A stretch of DNA of 64,000 nucleotides from Chitinophaga niabensis. Lineage in GTDB: Bacteria; Bacteroidota; Bacteroidia; Chitinophagales; Chitinophagaceae. The notes below the pieces were generated by a model. The model saw nothing but the letters and a program-made list of their open reading frames with translations. It did no database searches and was not told where the DNA came from. Positions 1 to 10,500 of this stretch are shown here, piece by piece (the first letter of the stretch is position 1; the number at the start of each line of letters is the position of its first letter). A program made the position numbers and the translations under genes. The stretch spans positions 1,369,001 through 1,433,000 of the forward strand of contig NZ_CP154260.1 in assembly GCF_039545795.1 (NCBI RefSeq). The letters are read 5' to 3'.

Positions 1-2
1 GT

Positions 3-971
3 TATGCCCTGATCGTTCGTATGGCCATGTATTTCAAGAAGTATGATGTGGCCATCGATGCCGCAAAGAAAGTGATCGTCTCCGGTGTGTACAGGTTGCA
101 CCGCAGTACCAATGCCACGGTGAACAGTTATGCAGAGTTGTTCACTTATACAGGTGAACTCAATAAAGAACGTATCTGGTATCGGAGGGATGGTTGCGGT
201 AGTGCATGGACGAGGTTTGCACCTGCCGGCATTGGCGGTGAAACTTATTTATCTCCTACCAATACGGTAGTGGATAATTTTGAAACAAAACAGGGCTTCA
301 CCATCCAGGAGCTGGGTGCAGATTCTTTACTGGCCTACAGGATCAATCCTAACTTCAAAAATAACCGGGACCCCAGGTTAACCGGCGCGTTACTGGTTCC
401 CGGTCAGAACTTCATTGACGCTAACTACATTCTGAAACCTTTCGATCCAAACCCATTGAACCTGGACAGGATCGGTCAGCAGAAATCCACTGCCACCGGC
501 TTCTGGGTACGTAAATACCTCGATGCTAAAGACAGGCAGGCGAAAAGCGGTACGCTGGACTTCATGTTCATCCGTTATGCAGAAATATTGCTGAGTTATG
601 TGGAAGCCCTGATAGAAAACAACGACTGGCAAAACCCGGATGTTATTACTCATTTGAATGATATCCGCAGCCGGGCAGGTATGCCGCCTGTAGCAATTGC
701 CCGCTACAACTCCCAGGCATCCCTGCGTGCCCTCGTTCGCCGCGAACGCCAGGCAGAGTTATGCTTTGAAGGACAACGTTTCTTCGACATCCGCCGCTGG
801 GGCACTGTAAGCACCGTCATGAACGGAGAAGTATTTGGCGCAACTGACCCCGCTACCGGCATTGCCATCAAGGTGCAGGACAGGGCCTATACAGCCAGGG
901 ACTACTACTGGCCTATTCCGGAAAAGGAGATGCTCTCTAATCCCAATATGGAACAAAACGATGACTACTAA
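3..971 (+). CDS. SusD/RagB-family outer-membrane lipoprotein, C-terminal part (5' end outside window)
   Basis: The reading frame is open from the first complete codon of the window (position 3), so the lipoprotein signal and N-terminal TPR half lie upstream. The visible 322 residues are the SusD C-terminal half. They include the typical stretches FMFIRYAEILLSYVEA, LNDIRSRAGMP and ELCFEGQRFFDIRRWG, and the usual ending YYWPIPEKEM followed by NPNMEQNDDY. SusD proteins are surface lids on SusC TonB-dependent channels and bind the glycan or peptide to be imported, so a susC partner is expected just upstream. The next genes are an oxidoreductase and a DUF1080 protein, pointing to a glycan or glycoside substrate (inference). 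A strong hairpin follows the stop. Confidence 0.93.
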   Translation, partial: YALIVRMAMYFKKYDVAIDAAKKVIVSGVYRLHRSTNATVNSYAELFTYTGELNKERIWYRRDGCGSAWTRFAPAGIGGETYLSPTNTVVDNFETKQGFTIQELGADSLLAYRINPNFKNNRDPRLTGALLVPGQNFIDANYILKPFDPNPLNLDRIGQQKSTATGFWVRKYLDAKDRQAKSGTLDFMFIRYAEILLSYVEALIENNDWQNPDVITHLNDIRSRAGMPPVAIARYNSQASLRALVRRERQAELCFEGQRFFDIRRWGTVSTVMNGEVFGATDPATGIAIKVQDRAYTARDYYWPIPEKEMLSNPNMEQNDDY

Positions 972-977
972 CACTTA

Positions 978-1005
978 AACGGTGAGCAGTACGCTGCTCA
1001 CCGTT
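978..1005 (+). terminator. 12-bp perfect hairpin after the SusD gene
   Basis: The arms AACGGTGAGCAG and CTGCTCACCGTT pair perfectly around a TACG tetraloop, six bases after the SusD stop. The following sequence (CATTTATTACC) is only weakly U-rich, so this may be a leaky terminator or a transcript-stabilising stem that lowers expression of the downstream genes relative to susCD. Confidence 0.6.
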
Positions 1006-1110
1006 CATTTATTACCAGCATTCATAAAATTTCCACCAGAAATCCAAAAATGTAATTTGTATTTTGTGTGTCGTCAACAGCTGACATTCACGTTTACTTT
1101 AAATAAAACC

Positions 1111-2391
1111 ATGGGAAAGAAAGAAATCCATTCTTCCAGGAGGTCCTTCCTCAGGAACTCCGTGGGGGCCTTGGCTGCATTCACTATTGTACCCCGCCAC
1201 GTATTAGGGCGCGGTTACCTGGCACCCAGTGATACCCTTACAAAAGCAGTTATCGGTACAGGCGGCATGGGCCGCGGCCACTTTGAGTACGCAGGCACCA
1301 AAGTAGTAGCTATTTGCGATGTGGACAAAAATCACATCCAGAAAGGACTGGACGCTTTAGGCGAAAAAGCTAAAGGCGTTAAAACCTTCAGCGACTACCG
1401 TGAGGTGATCCAGCTGCCTGAAGTAGACATCGTTCACGTTGCCACCCCGCCACACTGGCATGGTATCATTGCTGCAGATGCAGCAAGCGCAGGAAAGGAC
1501 ATCTGGTGTGAAAAGCCCATGACGGCTACCATCGGCGAAGGCAAACGCCTCGTTGAAGCGGTGCAGCAGCATGGACGGATCTTCCGGCTCAATACCTGGT
1601 TCCGTTTTTCAGACAGATTTTATGGCATGGGTACTACCGTAGAGCCCATCAAAAAATTAGTAGATAGCGGCCTGCTGGGTTGGCCGTTAAAAGTAACGGT
1701 AAGCAAACACACGGGCTTCGACTGGAAATTCTACTGGGTGGGTAAAACCAACCTGGAACAACAATCCGTTCCAAAAGAACTGGATTATGATATGTGGTTA
1801 GGCCCCGCTCCCTATAAACCCTATAACCCTCACCGTGTGCATGGCACTTTCAGAGGTTATTGGGATTATGATGGCGGTGGTTTGGGGGATATGGGTCAAC
1901 ACTACCTGGACCCCGTTCAGTACTTCCTGGGCAAGGATGATACCAGCCCTGTGAAAGTAGAAATAGATGCACCACAGCAACACTTCGATGCAGTAGGTAC
2001 CTGGCGTAAGATCACCTATACTTATGCAGATGGCTGCCAGATCATACTGGATGGTGCTGGCACTGAAACCAAGGCGGCTTATATTGAAGGCCCGAAAGGC
2101 AAGCTGTACCCGGGTTTCAAATCGGATATCCCGGACCTGGAAAAGAAATTGGCTGCATTCCCTGATCCTGCTCCGCAGGTAACAGATTTTGTAGGCGCCG
2201 TTAAGAACCGTCAGAAATTTGCACTGAACGAAGAGAACGGGCACCGCTCTGCTACCATTGTGAACATGGGTAAGATTGCATTGCAATTAGGCCGTGATCT
2301 TCAGTTCGATCCGGTAAAACAGGAGTTCATCAACGATGAAGGCGCTAACAGGCTGATCTTTCAACCGATGCGCGGACCGTGGACCATCTAA
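1111..2391 (+). CDS. Tat-exported Gfo/Idh/MocA-family oxidoreductase
   Basis: NAD(P)-dependent sugar oxidoreductase of the Gfo/Idh/MocA family, 426 residues. The start at 1111 is preferred over an upstream in-frame start at 982, because it puts a twin-arginine signal (SRRSFLRNS, residues 9-17, then a hydrophobic stretch) at the N terminus. The Rossmann motif GTGGMG is at 49-54 and the family motif CEKP at 133-136, with HWHG at 115-118. Tat export of a folded, cofactor-loaded enzyme to the periplasm is usual for Bacteroidota members. It lies between a SusD gene and, 12 bases downstream, a DUF1080 protein. Known pathways pair such enzymes (C3 oxidation of a glycoside) with DUF1080 3-keto-glycoside-cleaving enzymes, so a shared role is likely. 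The exact substrate cannot be read from sequence. Confidence 0.88.
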   Translation: MGKKEIHSSRRSFLRNSVGALAAFTIVPRHVLGRGYLAPSDTLTKAVIGTGGMGRGHFEYAGTKVVAICDVDKNHIQKGLDALGEKAKGVKTFSDYREVIQLPEVDIVHVATPPHWHGIIAADAASAGKDIWCEKPMTATIGEGKRLVEAVQQHGRIFRLNTWFRFSDRFYGMGTTVEPIKKLVDSGLLGWPLKVTVSKHTGFDWKFYWVGKTNLEQQSVPKELDYDMWLGPAPYKPYNPHRVHGTFRGYWDYDGGGLGDMGQHYLDPVQYFLGKDDTSPVKVEIDAPQQHFDAVGTWRKITYTYADGCQIILDGAGTETKAAYIEGPKGKLYPGFKSDIPDLEKKLAAFPDPAPQVTDFVGAVKNRQKFALNEENGHRSATIVNMGKIALQLGRDLQFDPVKQEFINDEGANRLIFQPMRGPWTI

Positions 2392-2403
2392 ACTTAAAAA
2401 AGC

Positions 2404-5400
2404 ATGAAGAAGATTCTATTAATAGCTGCATGTTGTATCGCTCAGATGGCCGTAATGGCACAGCCGAAGCAGGATAACCGTGCCGCACATACTAAAATAG
2501 CAGACCTGCTGGCACAGCAGCCTGCAAAAAATAAAGCCGCTTTACAGACCAATATGGACGCATTGTCTGCATTGGGCGAAGAGGGCATCATGGGTATGGC
2601 TGCTATGCTGGCTGCACCCGGTAAGGGAGATAACTCCGCGCTGGAATATGCGCTGGCCGGTTATGCCTTTTATGTAACACAACCCGGTAAAGAAAGCCAG
2701 CGTGCAACTGCTGCCAAAGCATTTGGCAATGCACTGGACCTGGTAAAGGATAAAGAACTTAAATCCTTCTTTATCCTTCAACTGCAACAGGTAGGTAACG
2801 ATGCTTCTGTAAGCGTACTGCAACCTTACCTGCTGGATGAACGCCTCTGCGACCCCGCTGCCCGTACACTGGTGAAGATCAACACACCGGCTGCACAAAA
2901 AGCCCTGCTGGCTGCATTGCCCCAGGTAAACGGCCGCAATAAACAAATACTGGTGGAAGTGATCGGAGATGGCCAGATAGCAAATGCTACACCAGCATTG
3001 CTGCCCCTGCTCAACCAGGATCCCATGCTCACCAAAACTACTCTCTATGCCCTCGCGCATATCGGCGATGCAGCTGCAGGCAGCGCGTTATCCGGAGCAG
3101 CAGCAAAAGCAGGTTATAAGTATGATGTAACGAATGCTACCGCTTCTTACCTCCTGTATGCACAGCAATTGCATGTAAAAGGTCAAAGCGCTGCAGCGGC
3201 TAAGATCGCACAGACATTAGTGAAAGAAGCCAAAGCTGCAGACCAGGTGCATGTGCGCACTGCAGCATTGTATCTGCTCAACCAGGTAGATGGCAGCAAA
3301 AATCTGCCTGTATTGCTTTCAGCAGTAAATGACCCGCAACCGGAATTCCGCGATGCTGCATTAAAATATGCAGGCAGTGCGCTGGATCCCGCTGCTACCG
3401 CTCTCTGGATCAAATCCCTGGCAAAAGCGAATAACGGCGGCAAAGCTGCCGTGATCAGCATGCTGGGTAACAATAAAGCAACGCAAGCAGTACCTGTTAT
3501 CCTCAAAGCGTTAACTGATAAAGATGCCGGCGTAAGACTGGCTGCTATTAAAGCAGCAGGCCAGGCTGGCGGAGTACAGGCTATTCCTGCTTTGCTGGCT
3601 GTGATGAAGAAAGGTGATGCAAAAGAAGTAGCTGCGGTACAAGGGGTGTTGAAAACCATCAAAGGAGATGAAGTAGCGCAACAGGCTGCTGCTGCTATTC
3701 CTGCTATGCCTGCTGCCGCACAGGTGGCATTGATAGATGTGGTAGCTGCCCGCAAAGCAGATCAACAGGTGGCACCCGTACTGGCCCTCACAACATCTCC
3801 CAATGAAAGCGTACGTACAGCAGCTATCAATGGTTTACAGGATCTCGTAACCACAGAGAACCTGCCTGCTATATTCAAACTGTTATCTGCAGCAGAGAAT
3901 GCTAAAGATATCAAAGCACTACAGGCTGCCGTGATCAACTCCGGTGCTGATGCGAAAGCGATTAAGGCACAAATGGCACAGGAAGCGCCTGCTAAGAAAG
4001 AACGTTACTATGCTATCCTGGCCGGTATCGGCGGTGCGGATGCTATGAGTGAAGTGAATGCGGCATTTGAGAATGGCAATGCTTCCCAGAAACAAGCTGC
4101 CGTATCAGCTCTGAATGAATGGAAAGATGGCAGCGCAGCCGTAACACTCTTAAAGATCGCACGCGCTGATGCAACATACCGCACAACTGCGCTGAATGGT
4201 TACGTACGCCTGGCAAAAACTGCTGCTACTCCGGACCAGCGTTTGCTGATGCTCACCAATGCTATGGAACTGGCACAGGATGCACGTTTGAAGAAAGCGA
4301 TCCTGCAACAGACAGAGCAATGCAAAACATTCCCCGCACTGATCTTTGCCGGTAATTTCCTGGATGATGCAAGCGTACAGCAGGAAGCTGCAATAGCCGT
4401 GATGAACATTGCACTGGCTGATAAAACCTATAGTGGTGCAACCGTACGCGGCCTGCTGGAAAAAACTTCCAAAGTACTGAAAGGCGGCGATGCGGATTAT
4501 CAACGCGAAGCCATTCGTAAATACCTCTCTGAAATGCCTGCCGGCGAAGGATATGTATCCATGTTCAATGGTAAGGACCTCAGCGGCTGGAAAGGCCTCG
4601 TAGCTGATCCCATCAAACGCGCTAAAATGGATGCTGCCACCCTGAAAAAAGAACAGGAGAAAGCAGATGTGAAAATGAAAGAAGGATGGAGTGCGAAAGA
4701 TGGATTGCTGGTATTCAGTGGTCATGGAGATAACCTCTGCACCGAAAAGAAATACGGCGATTTTGAAATGTTTGTGGACTGGAAGATCACCAAAGATGGG
4801 GATGCCGGTATTTATTTACGCGGTACACCACAGGTACAGATCTGGGATACCTCCCGCAGGGATGTGGGTGCACAGGTAGGTTCCGGTGGTCTTTATAATA
4901 ACCAGAAGAACGAAAGCAAACCCCTCAAACTGGCGGATAATGCCATTGGTGAGTGGAACAACTTCCACATCATCATGAAGGGAGACCGTGTAACGGTATA
5001 CCTGAACGGTGAACTGGTGGTGAACAATGTGATGCTGGAAAACTACTGGGACCGCAAGCTGCCCATCTTTGCCGAAGAGCAGCTGGAACTGCAGGCACAC
5101 GGCACCTACGTAGCTTACCGTAATCTCTACATCCGCGAGTTTGAGAAAGTAAAACCTTTCGAACTCAGCGAAGCAGAAAAGAAAGAAGGGTACAAGATCC
5201 TGTTCGATGGCACTAACATGCACGAATGGACAGGTAACACCACCAGCTATATCATTGAGAACGGAGATATCGTTTGTTATCCGAAGAACGGTGGCGGCGG
5301 TAATCTTTATACCAAAGATGAATATGCTGATTTCGTTTACCGCATGGAATTCCAGCTTACTCCCGGTGCTAACAACGGGCTGGGTATCCGCGCTCCGCTC

Positions 5401-5769
5401 ACGGGAGATGCTGCTTACCAGGGCATGGAATTACAGATCCTGGATAACGAAGCAGATATCTACAAGAACCTGCAGGTTTATCAATACCATGGTTCTGTGT
5501 ATGGTGTGATCCCTGCCAAACGTGGTTTCCTCAAACCGGTAGGAGAGTGGAACTATCAGCAGGTAACCGTAAAAGGCACGCGCATCACCGTGGAACTGAA
5601 CGGTACTGTGATCACAGACGGTGATATTGCTGAAGCACGTGATAAAGGTACTTTGGACCATAAAGACCATCCCGGTCTGAAGAACACTACCGGGCACATT
5701 GGTTTCCTGGGCCATGGTTCTGTGGTACGTTTCAGGAACATCCGCATCAAGGACCTTACAAAGAAATAA
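2404..5769 (+). CDS. HEAT-repeat protein with two C-terminal DUF1080 (3-keto-disaccharide hydrolase) domains
   Basis: A secreted 1121-residue protein. Residues 1-19 form a signal peptide (MKKILLIAACCIAQMAVMAQ). Residues 30-700 are Ala-rich helical repeats of HEAT/armadillo type (for example ALTDKDAGVRLAAIKAAGQ). Two DUF1080 jelly-roll domains follow, starting near residue 717 (MFNGKDLSGWKGL) and 928 (ILFDGTNMHEWTG). DUF1080 proteins act on 3-keto-glycosides made by Gfo/Idh/MocA enzymes, and such an enzyme is encoded 12 bases upstream, so the two are probably co-transcribed. Having both domains on one scaffold is unusual; most members are single-domain and about 200-250 residues. The two copies are not identical, so one may bind and the other cleave (inference). 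Confidence 0.88.
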   Translation: MKKILLIAACCIAQMAVMAQPKQDNRAAHTKIADLLAQQPAKNKAALQTNMDALSALGEEGIMGMAAMLAAPGKGDNSALEYALAGYAFYVTQPGKESQRATAAKAFGNALDLVKDKELKSFFILQLQQVGNDASVSVLQPYLLDERLCDPAARTLVKINTPAAQKALLAALPQVNGRNKQILVEVIGDGQIANATPALLPLLNQDPMLTKTTLYALAHIGDAAAGSALSGAAAKAGYKYDVTNATASYLLYAQQLHVKGQSAAAAKIAQTLVKEAKAADQVHVRTAALYLLNQVDGSKNLPVLLSAVNDPQPEFRDAALKYAGSALDPAATALWIKSLAKANNGGKAAVISMLGNNKATQAVPVILKALTDKDAGVRLAAIKAAGQAGGVQAIPALLAVMKKGDAKEVAAVQGVLKTIKGDEVAQQAAAAIPAMPAAAQVALIDVVAARKADQQVAPVLALTTSPNESVRTAAINGLQDLVTTENLPAIFKLLSAAENAKDIKALQAAVINSGADAKAIKAQMAQEAPAKKERYYAILAGIGGADAMSEVNAAFENGNASQKQAAVSALNEWKDGSAAVTLLKIARADATYRTTALNGYVRLAKTAATPDQRLLMLTNAMELAQDARLKKAILQQTEQCKTFPALIFAGNFLDDASVQQEAAIAVMNIALADKTYSGATVRGLLEKTSKVLKGGDADYQREAIRKYLSEMPAGEGYVSMFNGKDLSGWKGLVADPIKRAKMDAATLKKEQEKADVKMKEGWSAKDGLLVFSGHGDNLCTEKKYGDFEMFVDWKITKDGDAGIYLRGTPQVQIWDTSRRDVGAQVGSGGLYNNQKNESKPLKLADNAIGEWNNFHIIMKGDRVTVYLNGELVVNNVMLENYWDRKLPIFAEEQLELQAHGTYVAYRNLYIREFEKVKPFELSEAEKKEGYKILFDGTNMHEWTGNTTSYIIENGDIVCYPKNGGGGNLYTKDEYADFVYRMEFQLTPGANNGLGIRAPLTGDAAYQGMELQILDNEADIYKNLQVYQYHGSVYGVIPAKRGFLKPVGEWNYQQVTVKGTRITVELNGTVITDGDIAEARDKGTLDHKDHPGLKNTTGHIGFLGHGSVVRFRNIRIKDLTKK

Positions 5770-5772
5770 AAC

Positions 5773-5805
5773 AAAAAGGCCGCTCCATAACAGAGCGGCC
5801 TTTTT
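5773..5805. terminator. Bidirectional intrinsic terminator
   Basis: The arms AAAAAGGCCGCTC and GAGCGGCCTTTTT (13 bp perfect) flank the loop CATAACA, with A and T tracts on the two sides. It lies between the convergent DUF1080 gene (+) and SusD gene (-) and can stop transcription from both. Confidence 0.92.
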
Positions 5806-5830
5806 CATAAAGAGTAGCACCTTTAAATAA

Positions 5831-7495
5831 TCACTGCGTATAACCAGGATTATTAGGTTTCAACTTGGGGTTCTTATCAATATCAGCTTGTGGTACCGGC
5901 ATCAGGTACAATTTGTTATCCCATCTTCTTGTTTGCACCAGGCCATTCTCCAGGTCGTATAAGTTGGTCATTACTGCAGGCGCGATCTTCCAGCGGCGGA
6001 TGTCCATAAAACGTTGTCCTTCCAGCACCAGTTCTACCCTGCGTTCATTACGGATCGCTGCACGAAGCAGTTCTTTTGTATTGAGCTTAGCCCTGTCCAG
6101 CACAGGCATACCTGCACGTACACGGATCTTGTCTACCGCATCATAGATGCTGGCATCCGGTCCGCTTACTTCGTTCTTTGCTTCCGCATAGGTGAGCAAT
6201 ATTTCTGCCAGGCGGATGATAATATGGTTGGCATGATTATCAACCTGTGCAGCCCAGGTGGGAGGATCTACATACTTACGGAAATTGTATCCCGTTTTGG
6301 AACAGTTATTACCACCTTTCACCCATTTGAACAGGTAGCCCTGCTCAATGAAATTCCAGGATGCTTTATCAAAAAGGATGCTGGCATAGAAACGTGGGTC
6401 GCGGTTTTTGTATTCATCATAAAAGGCAGGGTTGGTGCCACGGGCGGCATACAGCGTTGCCCTGGCAGCTGGTGCAACCGGTGTAATAGCTTCTCCCGTT
6501 TTAAAGCTCTGGTAAGCATCTACGAGGCTTTGCGTGGGGGCAACAGAACTCCATCCTCCCAGATCATCAGAAAGCAGGTAAGTGTTCACGAACTGTGCAT
6601 CCTTCTCAGGAATATGCTGCCTGTCCAGGATCACTTCTTTGTTGCTTTCATTCGTTTGCCAGAAAAGCTTTTCGTAACTGCGCAGCCCTAAGCGGAACTT
6701 TGCTGCTTCTGTGGCATCTGCAAAATTCACCCATTGTGCATAATCGTCTGCCTGGTCCTTGGCATCTTCTGCTGTGATGGTGAACAGTTCATAACCCATT
6801 CCCATCACCTGCGAAGCTGCATCAGCAGCGGCCTGCCATTGTTCATTGTATAAATGCACCCTTGCTTTCAAAGCAATAACGGCGCCTTTGGTGATACGGC
6901 CTTTCTCGTTATTCTTGCCGCCACTATAGCTGGGAGGTAGTATGGCGGACACTGCGGTTAACTCATCCAGCACAAATTTCAATACATCTGCTTTAGGCGT
7001 ACGTGCTACGTAGGACTCTTCCACAGATAATGTTTTAGTGATCAGTGGCACATCCCCGAAGTTGTTCGTCATATTGAAATAGCGGAAGGCGCGCATAAAA
7101 CGGGCTTCTGCTTTGAAACGTTCTTTCAGCGTAGCATCCATCTGCACTTTGTCCACATTCTCGAGGAAGTAGTTCACGCGGCGTATGGCTGTAAAACTCC
7201 AGCCTTCATTCATGGAAGTGGTCACATCTCCAAGAGAGATAGTAGTGGCATTGCTTTCCCAGGGGTATTGCGCATGGGCATTATCCGTGGAACCATCTTC
7301 AAAGATGCTGCCTTCACCACCATCTATCTGGTTGTAGATGGCATTCAATGCGGCATATACATCTTTTTCTCCCGTCCAGAAGGTACCTTCTGAAAGCTGG
7401 TTCTGTGGCGGCCTGTCCAGGAAATCCTTATTACAGGAGAGCAGGAGGGAGGCAGCAGTGATAGCTGTAACGATATGGAATTTATACTTCGTCAT
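5831..7495 (-). CDS. SusD/RagB-family nutrient-binding lipoprotein (locus A)
   Basis: A 554-residue lipoprotein of the SusD family, at the usual length. The lipobox LLLSC places the acylated cysteine at residue 21, followed by NKDFLDRPPQNQLSEGTFW, a classic SusD N terminus. The C-terminal half has IIIRLAEILLTYAEAKNE and RRVELVLEGQRFMDIRRWK. It should sit on the cell surface as the lid of the SusC encoded 25 bases upstream in the same operon. The regulatory pair (FecR and ECF sigma) lies further upstream, so the locus is probably induced by its own substrate. No enzyme gene is attached, so the sequence does not show what is imported. Confidence 0.95.
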   Translation of the reverse strand: MTKYKFHIVTAITAASLLLSCNKDFLDRPPQNQLSEGTFWTGEKDVYAALNAIYNQIDGGEGSIFEDGSTDNAHAQYPWESNATTISLGDVTTSMNEGWSFTAIRRVNYFLENVDKVQMDATLKERFKAEARFMRAFRYFNMTNNFGDVPLITKTLSVEESYVARTPKADVLKFVLDELTAVSAILPPSYSGGKNNEKGRITKGAVIALKARVHLYNEQWQAAADAASQVMGMGYELFTITAEDAKDQADDYAQWVNFADATEAAKFRLGLRSYEKLFWQTNESNKEVILDRQHIPEKDAQFVNTYLLSDDLGGWSSVAPTQSLVDAYQSFKTGEAITPVAPAARATLYAARGTNPAFYDEYKNRDPRFYASILFDKASWNFIEQGYLFKWVKGGNNCSKTGYNFRKYVDPPTWAAQVDNHANHIIIRLAEILLTYAEAKNEVSGPDASIYDAVDKIRVRAGMPVLDRAKLNTKELLRAAIRNERRVELVLEGQRFMDIRRWKIAPAVMTNLYDLENGLVQTRRWDNKLYLMPVPQADIDKNPKLKPNNPGYTQ

Positions 7496-7520
7496 ACAAT
7501 AATCTCTTTAATGTTCTGTA

Positions 7521-10500
7521 TTAGAATCTTACATTCAAACCAACGGCCCATGTTTTAACACCAGGGTAACCACCTCTTCCGGAGCCGATCTCAGGATCAT
7601 AGTCCGTCAGCCTTTTGTCCATCATAAAAGTGAAGGGATTGTTGGCGCTCACAAATACTTTGGCCTGTTGCATAGCTGCTTTTTTGGTGATTTGGCGGGG
7701 AATGGTGTAACCCAGGCTCAGGGAGCGTATCCGCAGGTAAGATGCATCGAACAGCCAGAAAGAAGAACGGTTATCGTAGTTGTGTTTACCATCAGCACTG
7801 ATCAGGATGCGCGGATAAGCTGCATTCGGATCAGGGTTTTCTGTTGTCCAGCGTTTCAGGTGATAATCTTTTACGCTGGCGCCATTGAAGAAAGAGAATG
7901 CAGCTTCGCCATCCAGGTAAGTTTTTACTTTGGCTGCACCATAGATCAGTACTTCAAAATCAAATCCTTTATAGCTGGCACCTATTGCGCCGCCGTAGTT
8001 GAGCCAGGGCACATCATTTCCAATGATCACACGGTCACTGGCATCTATCACCTTGTCGCCATTCTGATCTTTGTATTTGATGTCGCCCGGTTTGGTGGAA
8101 GCAGATTGTTTGGCATGATCGTCCACATCCTTCTGATCTTTAAATAAACCCTGTGCTTCCCAGCCATAGAAAGAACCCACGGATTCGCCTACACGTTCTA
8201 TCCACCTGTCTGCCAGTCTTTCATGCACACCATTACCGAGGAATACGATCTTGTTACGGATGTGTGAAAGGTTCACACTTACACGGTATTGGAAATCCTT
8301 GCCTATCTGGTTATTATGAGAAAGCATTAATTCAATACCGGTGTTCCTGGTAGAACCTGCATTTACCGTAGCTGCATCCAGCGCATAAGTGCTGGGTACG
8401 CTTTGTGGTAAAAGAATGCCATTGGTTTTCTTTACATAATAATCCGCTGTTACATCCAGCAAACCATTGAACAGGGTGAGGTCTATACCTATGTCAGTCA
8501 TGTTCACCTTTTCCCAGCTGGCCAGTTTATTGGTGCCTATGCTTTGCCATACACCATCTGCAGGAGCGCCTTCAAAATTGTAGGCATACCCTGTATTGAG
8601 CCGGTCGTAATAGTTGCCTATGGCCACATTGTCCTGGTTACCCAGTATACCCCAGGAGCCGCGTAGTTTCAGGTTGTTCAGCCAGGAAACATTCCCTTTC
8701 AGGAAAGGCTCTTCTGAAATACGCCATCCGGCAGATACGGAAGGGAATTGAGAAAGACGGTGATCCGGATGGAAACGGGAAGAAAGGTCCATACGGAGGT
8801 TTGCTTCCAGCAGGTATTTGTCGTTGTAATTGTAATTCACCCGGCCGAAGTAAGAGCGGATGGCCCATTCTTCTGCAGTGGAACGGTTAGCGGAACCAGT
8901 TCCATCTGAGCTGATGTTCTCGGAACCACCGGCACCCAGTCCTACTGTTGTGGCGGCGTTGTTCGGGAAGCGTTTGCGGCCGATGAAAGCATTACGGTAT
9001 TCATTGCTTTCCTGGGAAGCGCCCACCATGATCTTTGCGCCGTGTTTGCCGAAATGTTTATCATATTCAGCATAGGCCTGCACCAGTATTTCCTGCCGGC
9101 GGCCCCAGTATTCCGTCATTTCATTAGGCGTTACTGCCGTAGAGGCAATGGGTGCCTTTGTAATGAAATTGATCAGTGCGGGCAATTCGTTCGTGAAACT
9201 GTTATTGAGTTCATTGTTGTATTTGAGTGAACCGAGTCCTTTAATGGTTAATCCGGGTAATGGAGTAAGTGTAGCATTGAGCGCAGTTTGTATCACCTGG
9301 TTGCGCGTCCAGCTGCGTCCGCCTTCTGCCATGTTACGGAGCACATTATCTTTAGCGAGCGTAGCATCTACTTTACCGCCATTGACTGTTCCCCAGGAAC
9401 CATCTGAGTGACGGGCAGCCATAGTGGGGCCAAGGCGGTTAAGACTTACCCAGTTCATTTCCCCGCCTTTTGTGTCCAGGTCCTGTTTCAGGAAGGACAT
9501 ATTGGTGCCTATGTTCAGGATGGGTAATACCTGTGAACTGGTGTTTAACCTGATCGTATACCTGTTCAGCCCTTTGTTCTGTACCAGCGATTCCTGGCCA
9601 AAATACCCGGTGCTCAGATAATACTGGGTGAGTTTGCTGCTGCCGCTAACACCCAGCTGAATGTCTTTGTAGGCAGGGTTTTTACGCAGCGCTTCTTTAT
9701 ACCAGTCTGTGTTCGGATAAAGGTCCCTATCCGTGCCGTTATCAAATTTGCTGATCTCTTCTGCGGTATAACGGGGTTGTTTGCCGGCATTTTTCATGGC
9801 TTCATTATACAGCCGGGCAAAATCTCCGGAGCCAAGATAGTCCGGTAAGCGGGTAGGGGATTGCCAGCCGTAATTGGCATTCAGGTCGATGGACATCTTT
9901 CCTTCCACCCCTTTTTTGGTAGTGATCAGTACTACGCCATTGGCAGCCCTGGCACCATAAATGGCAGCGGAGGCAGCATCTTTCAACACACTCATGCTTT
10001 CCACATCGTTAGGGTTCAGCGAAGCCAGTTCGCGGTTGGATGCAGGTATACCATCTATGATGATCAATGGGCCGGGAGCGCCGAGGTTTGTTCTTCCGCG
10101 TACGGTAAGTGTACCTACATCACTGCCTACATCGCCGGGGCGGTTGAGTACAGTTAAGCCCGGAGTGAGGCCCTGTAAAGCATTCTGGATAGAAGTAACC
10201 GGCCGCTCTGTGATCTGTGCGGGGCTGATTGTAGCCACAGCACCCGTCATGTTCACTCTTTTCTGGCTGCCATAACCTACCACTACTACTTCATTCAGGC
10301 CTTTGGTATCTTCTTTTAGTATAACGTTAATTGTAGTCTGGCTATTTACAGGTATTACCTGCGTTAAATATCCCAGGTAGCTGAATACGAGATTGGCAGT
10401 GCCGGGTGCCTGCAGTTCAAACTGGCCGCCGGCATTGGTGGAGGTGCCTTTGGTGGTGTTCTCAATTCTTACACTCACACCTGGCAAGGGTACACCCGTA

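Noticed and set aside
3183..3755. 190-codon open frame on the minus strand opposite the HEAT-repeat region
   Set aside because: Low-complexity Ala/Thr/Ser translation mirroring the Ala-rich repeats of the plus-strand gene; no domain and no start context.
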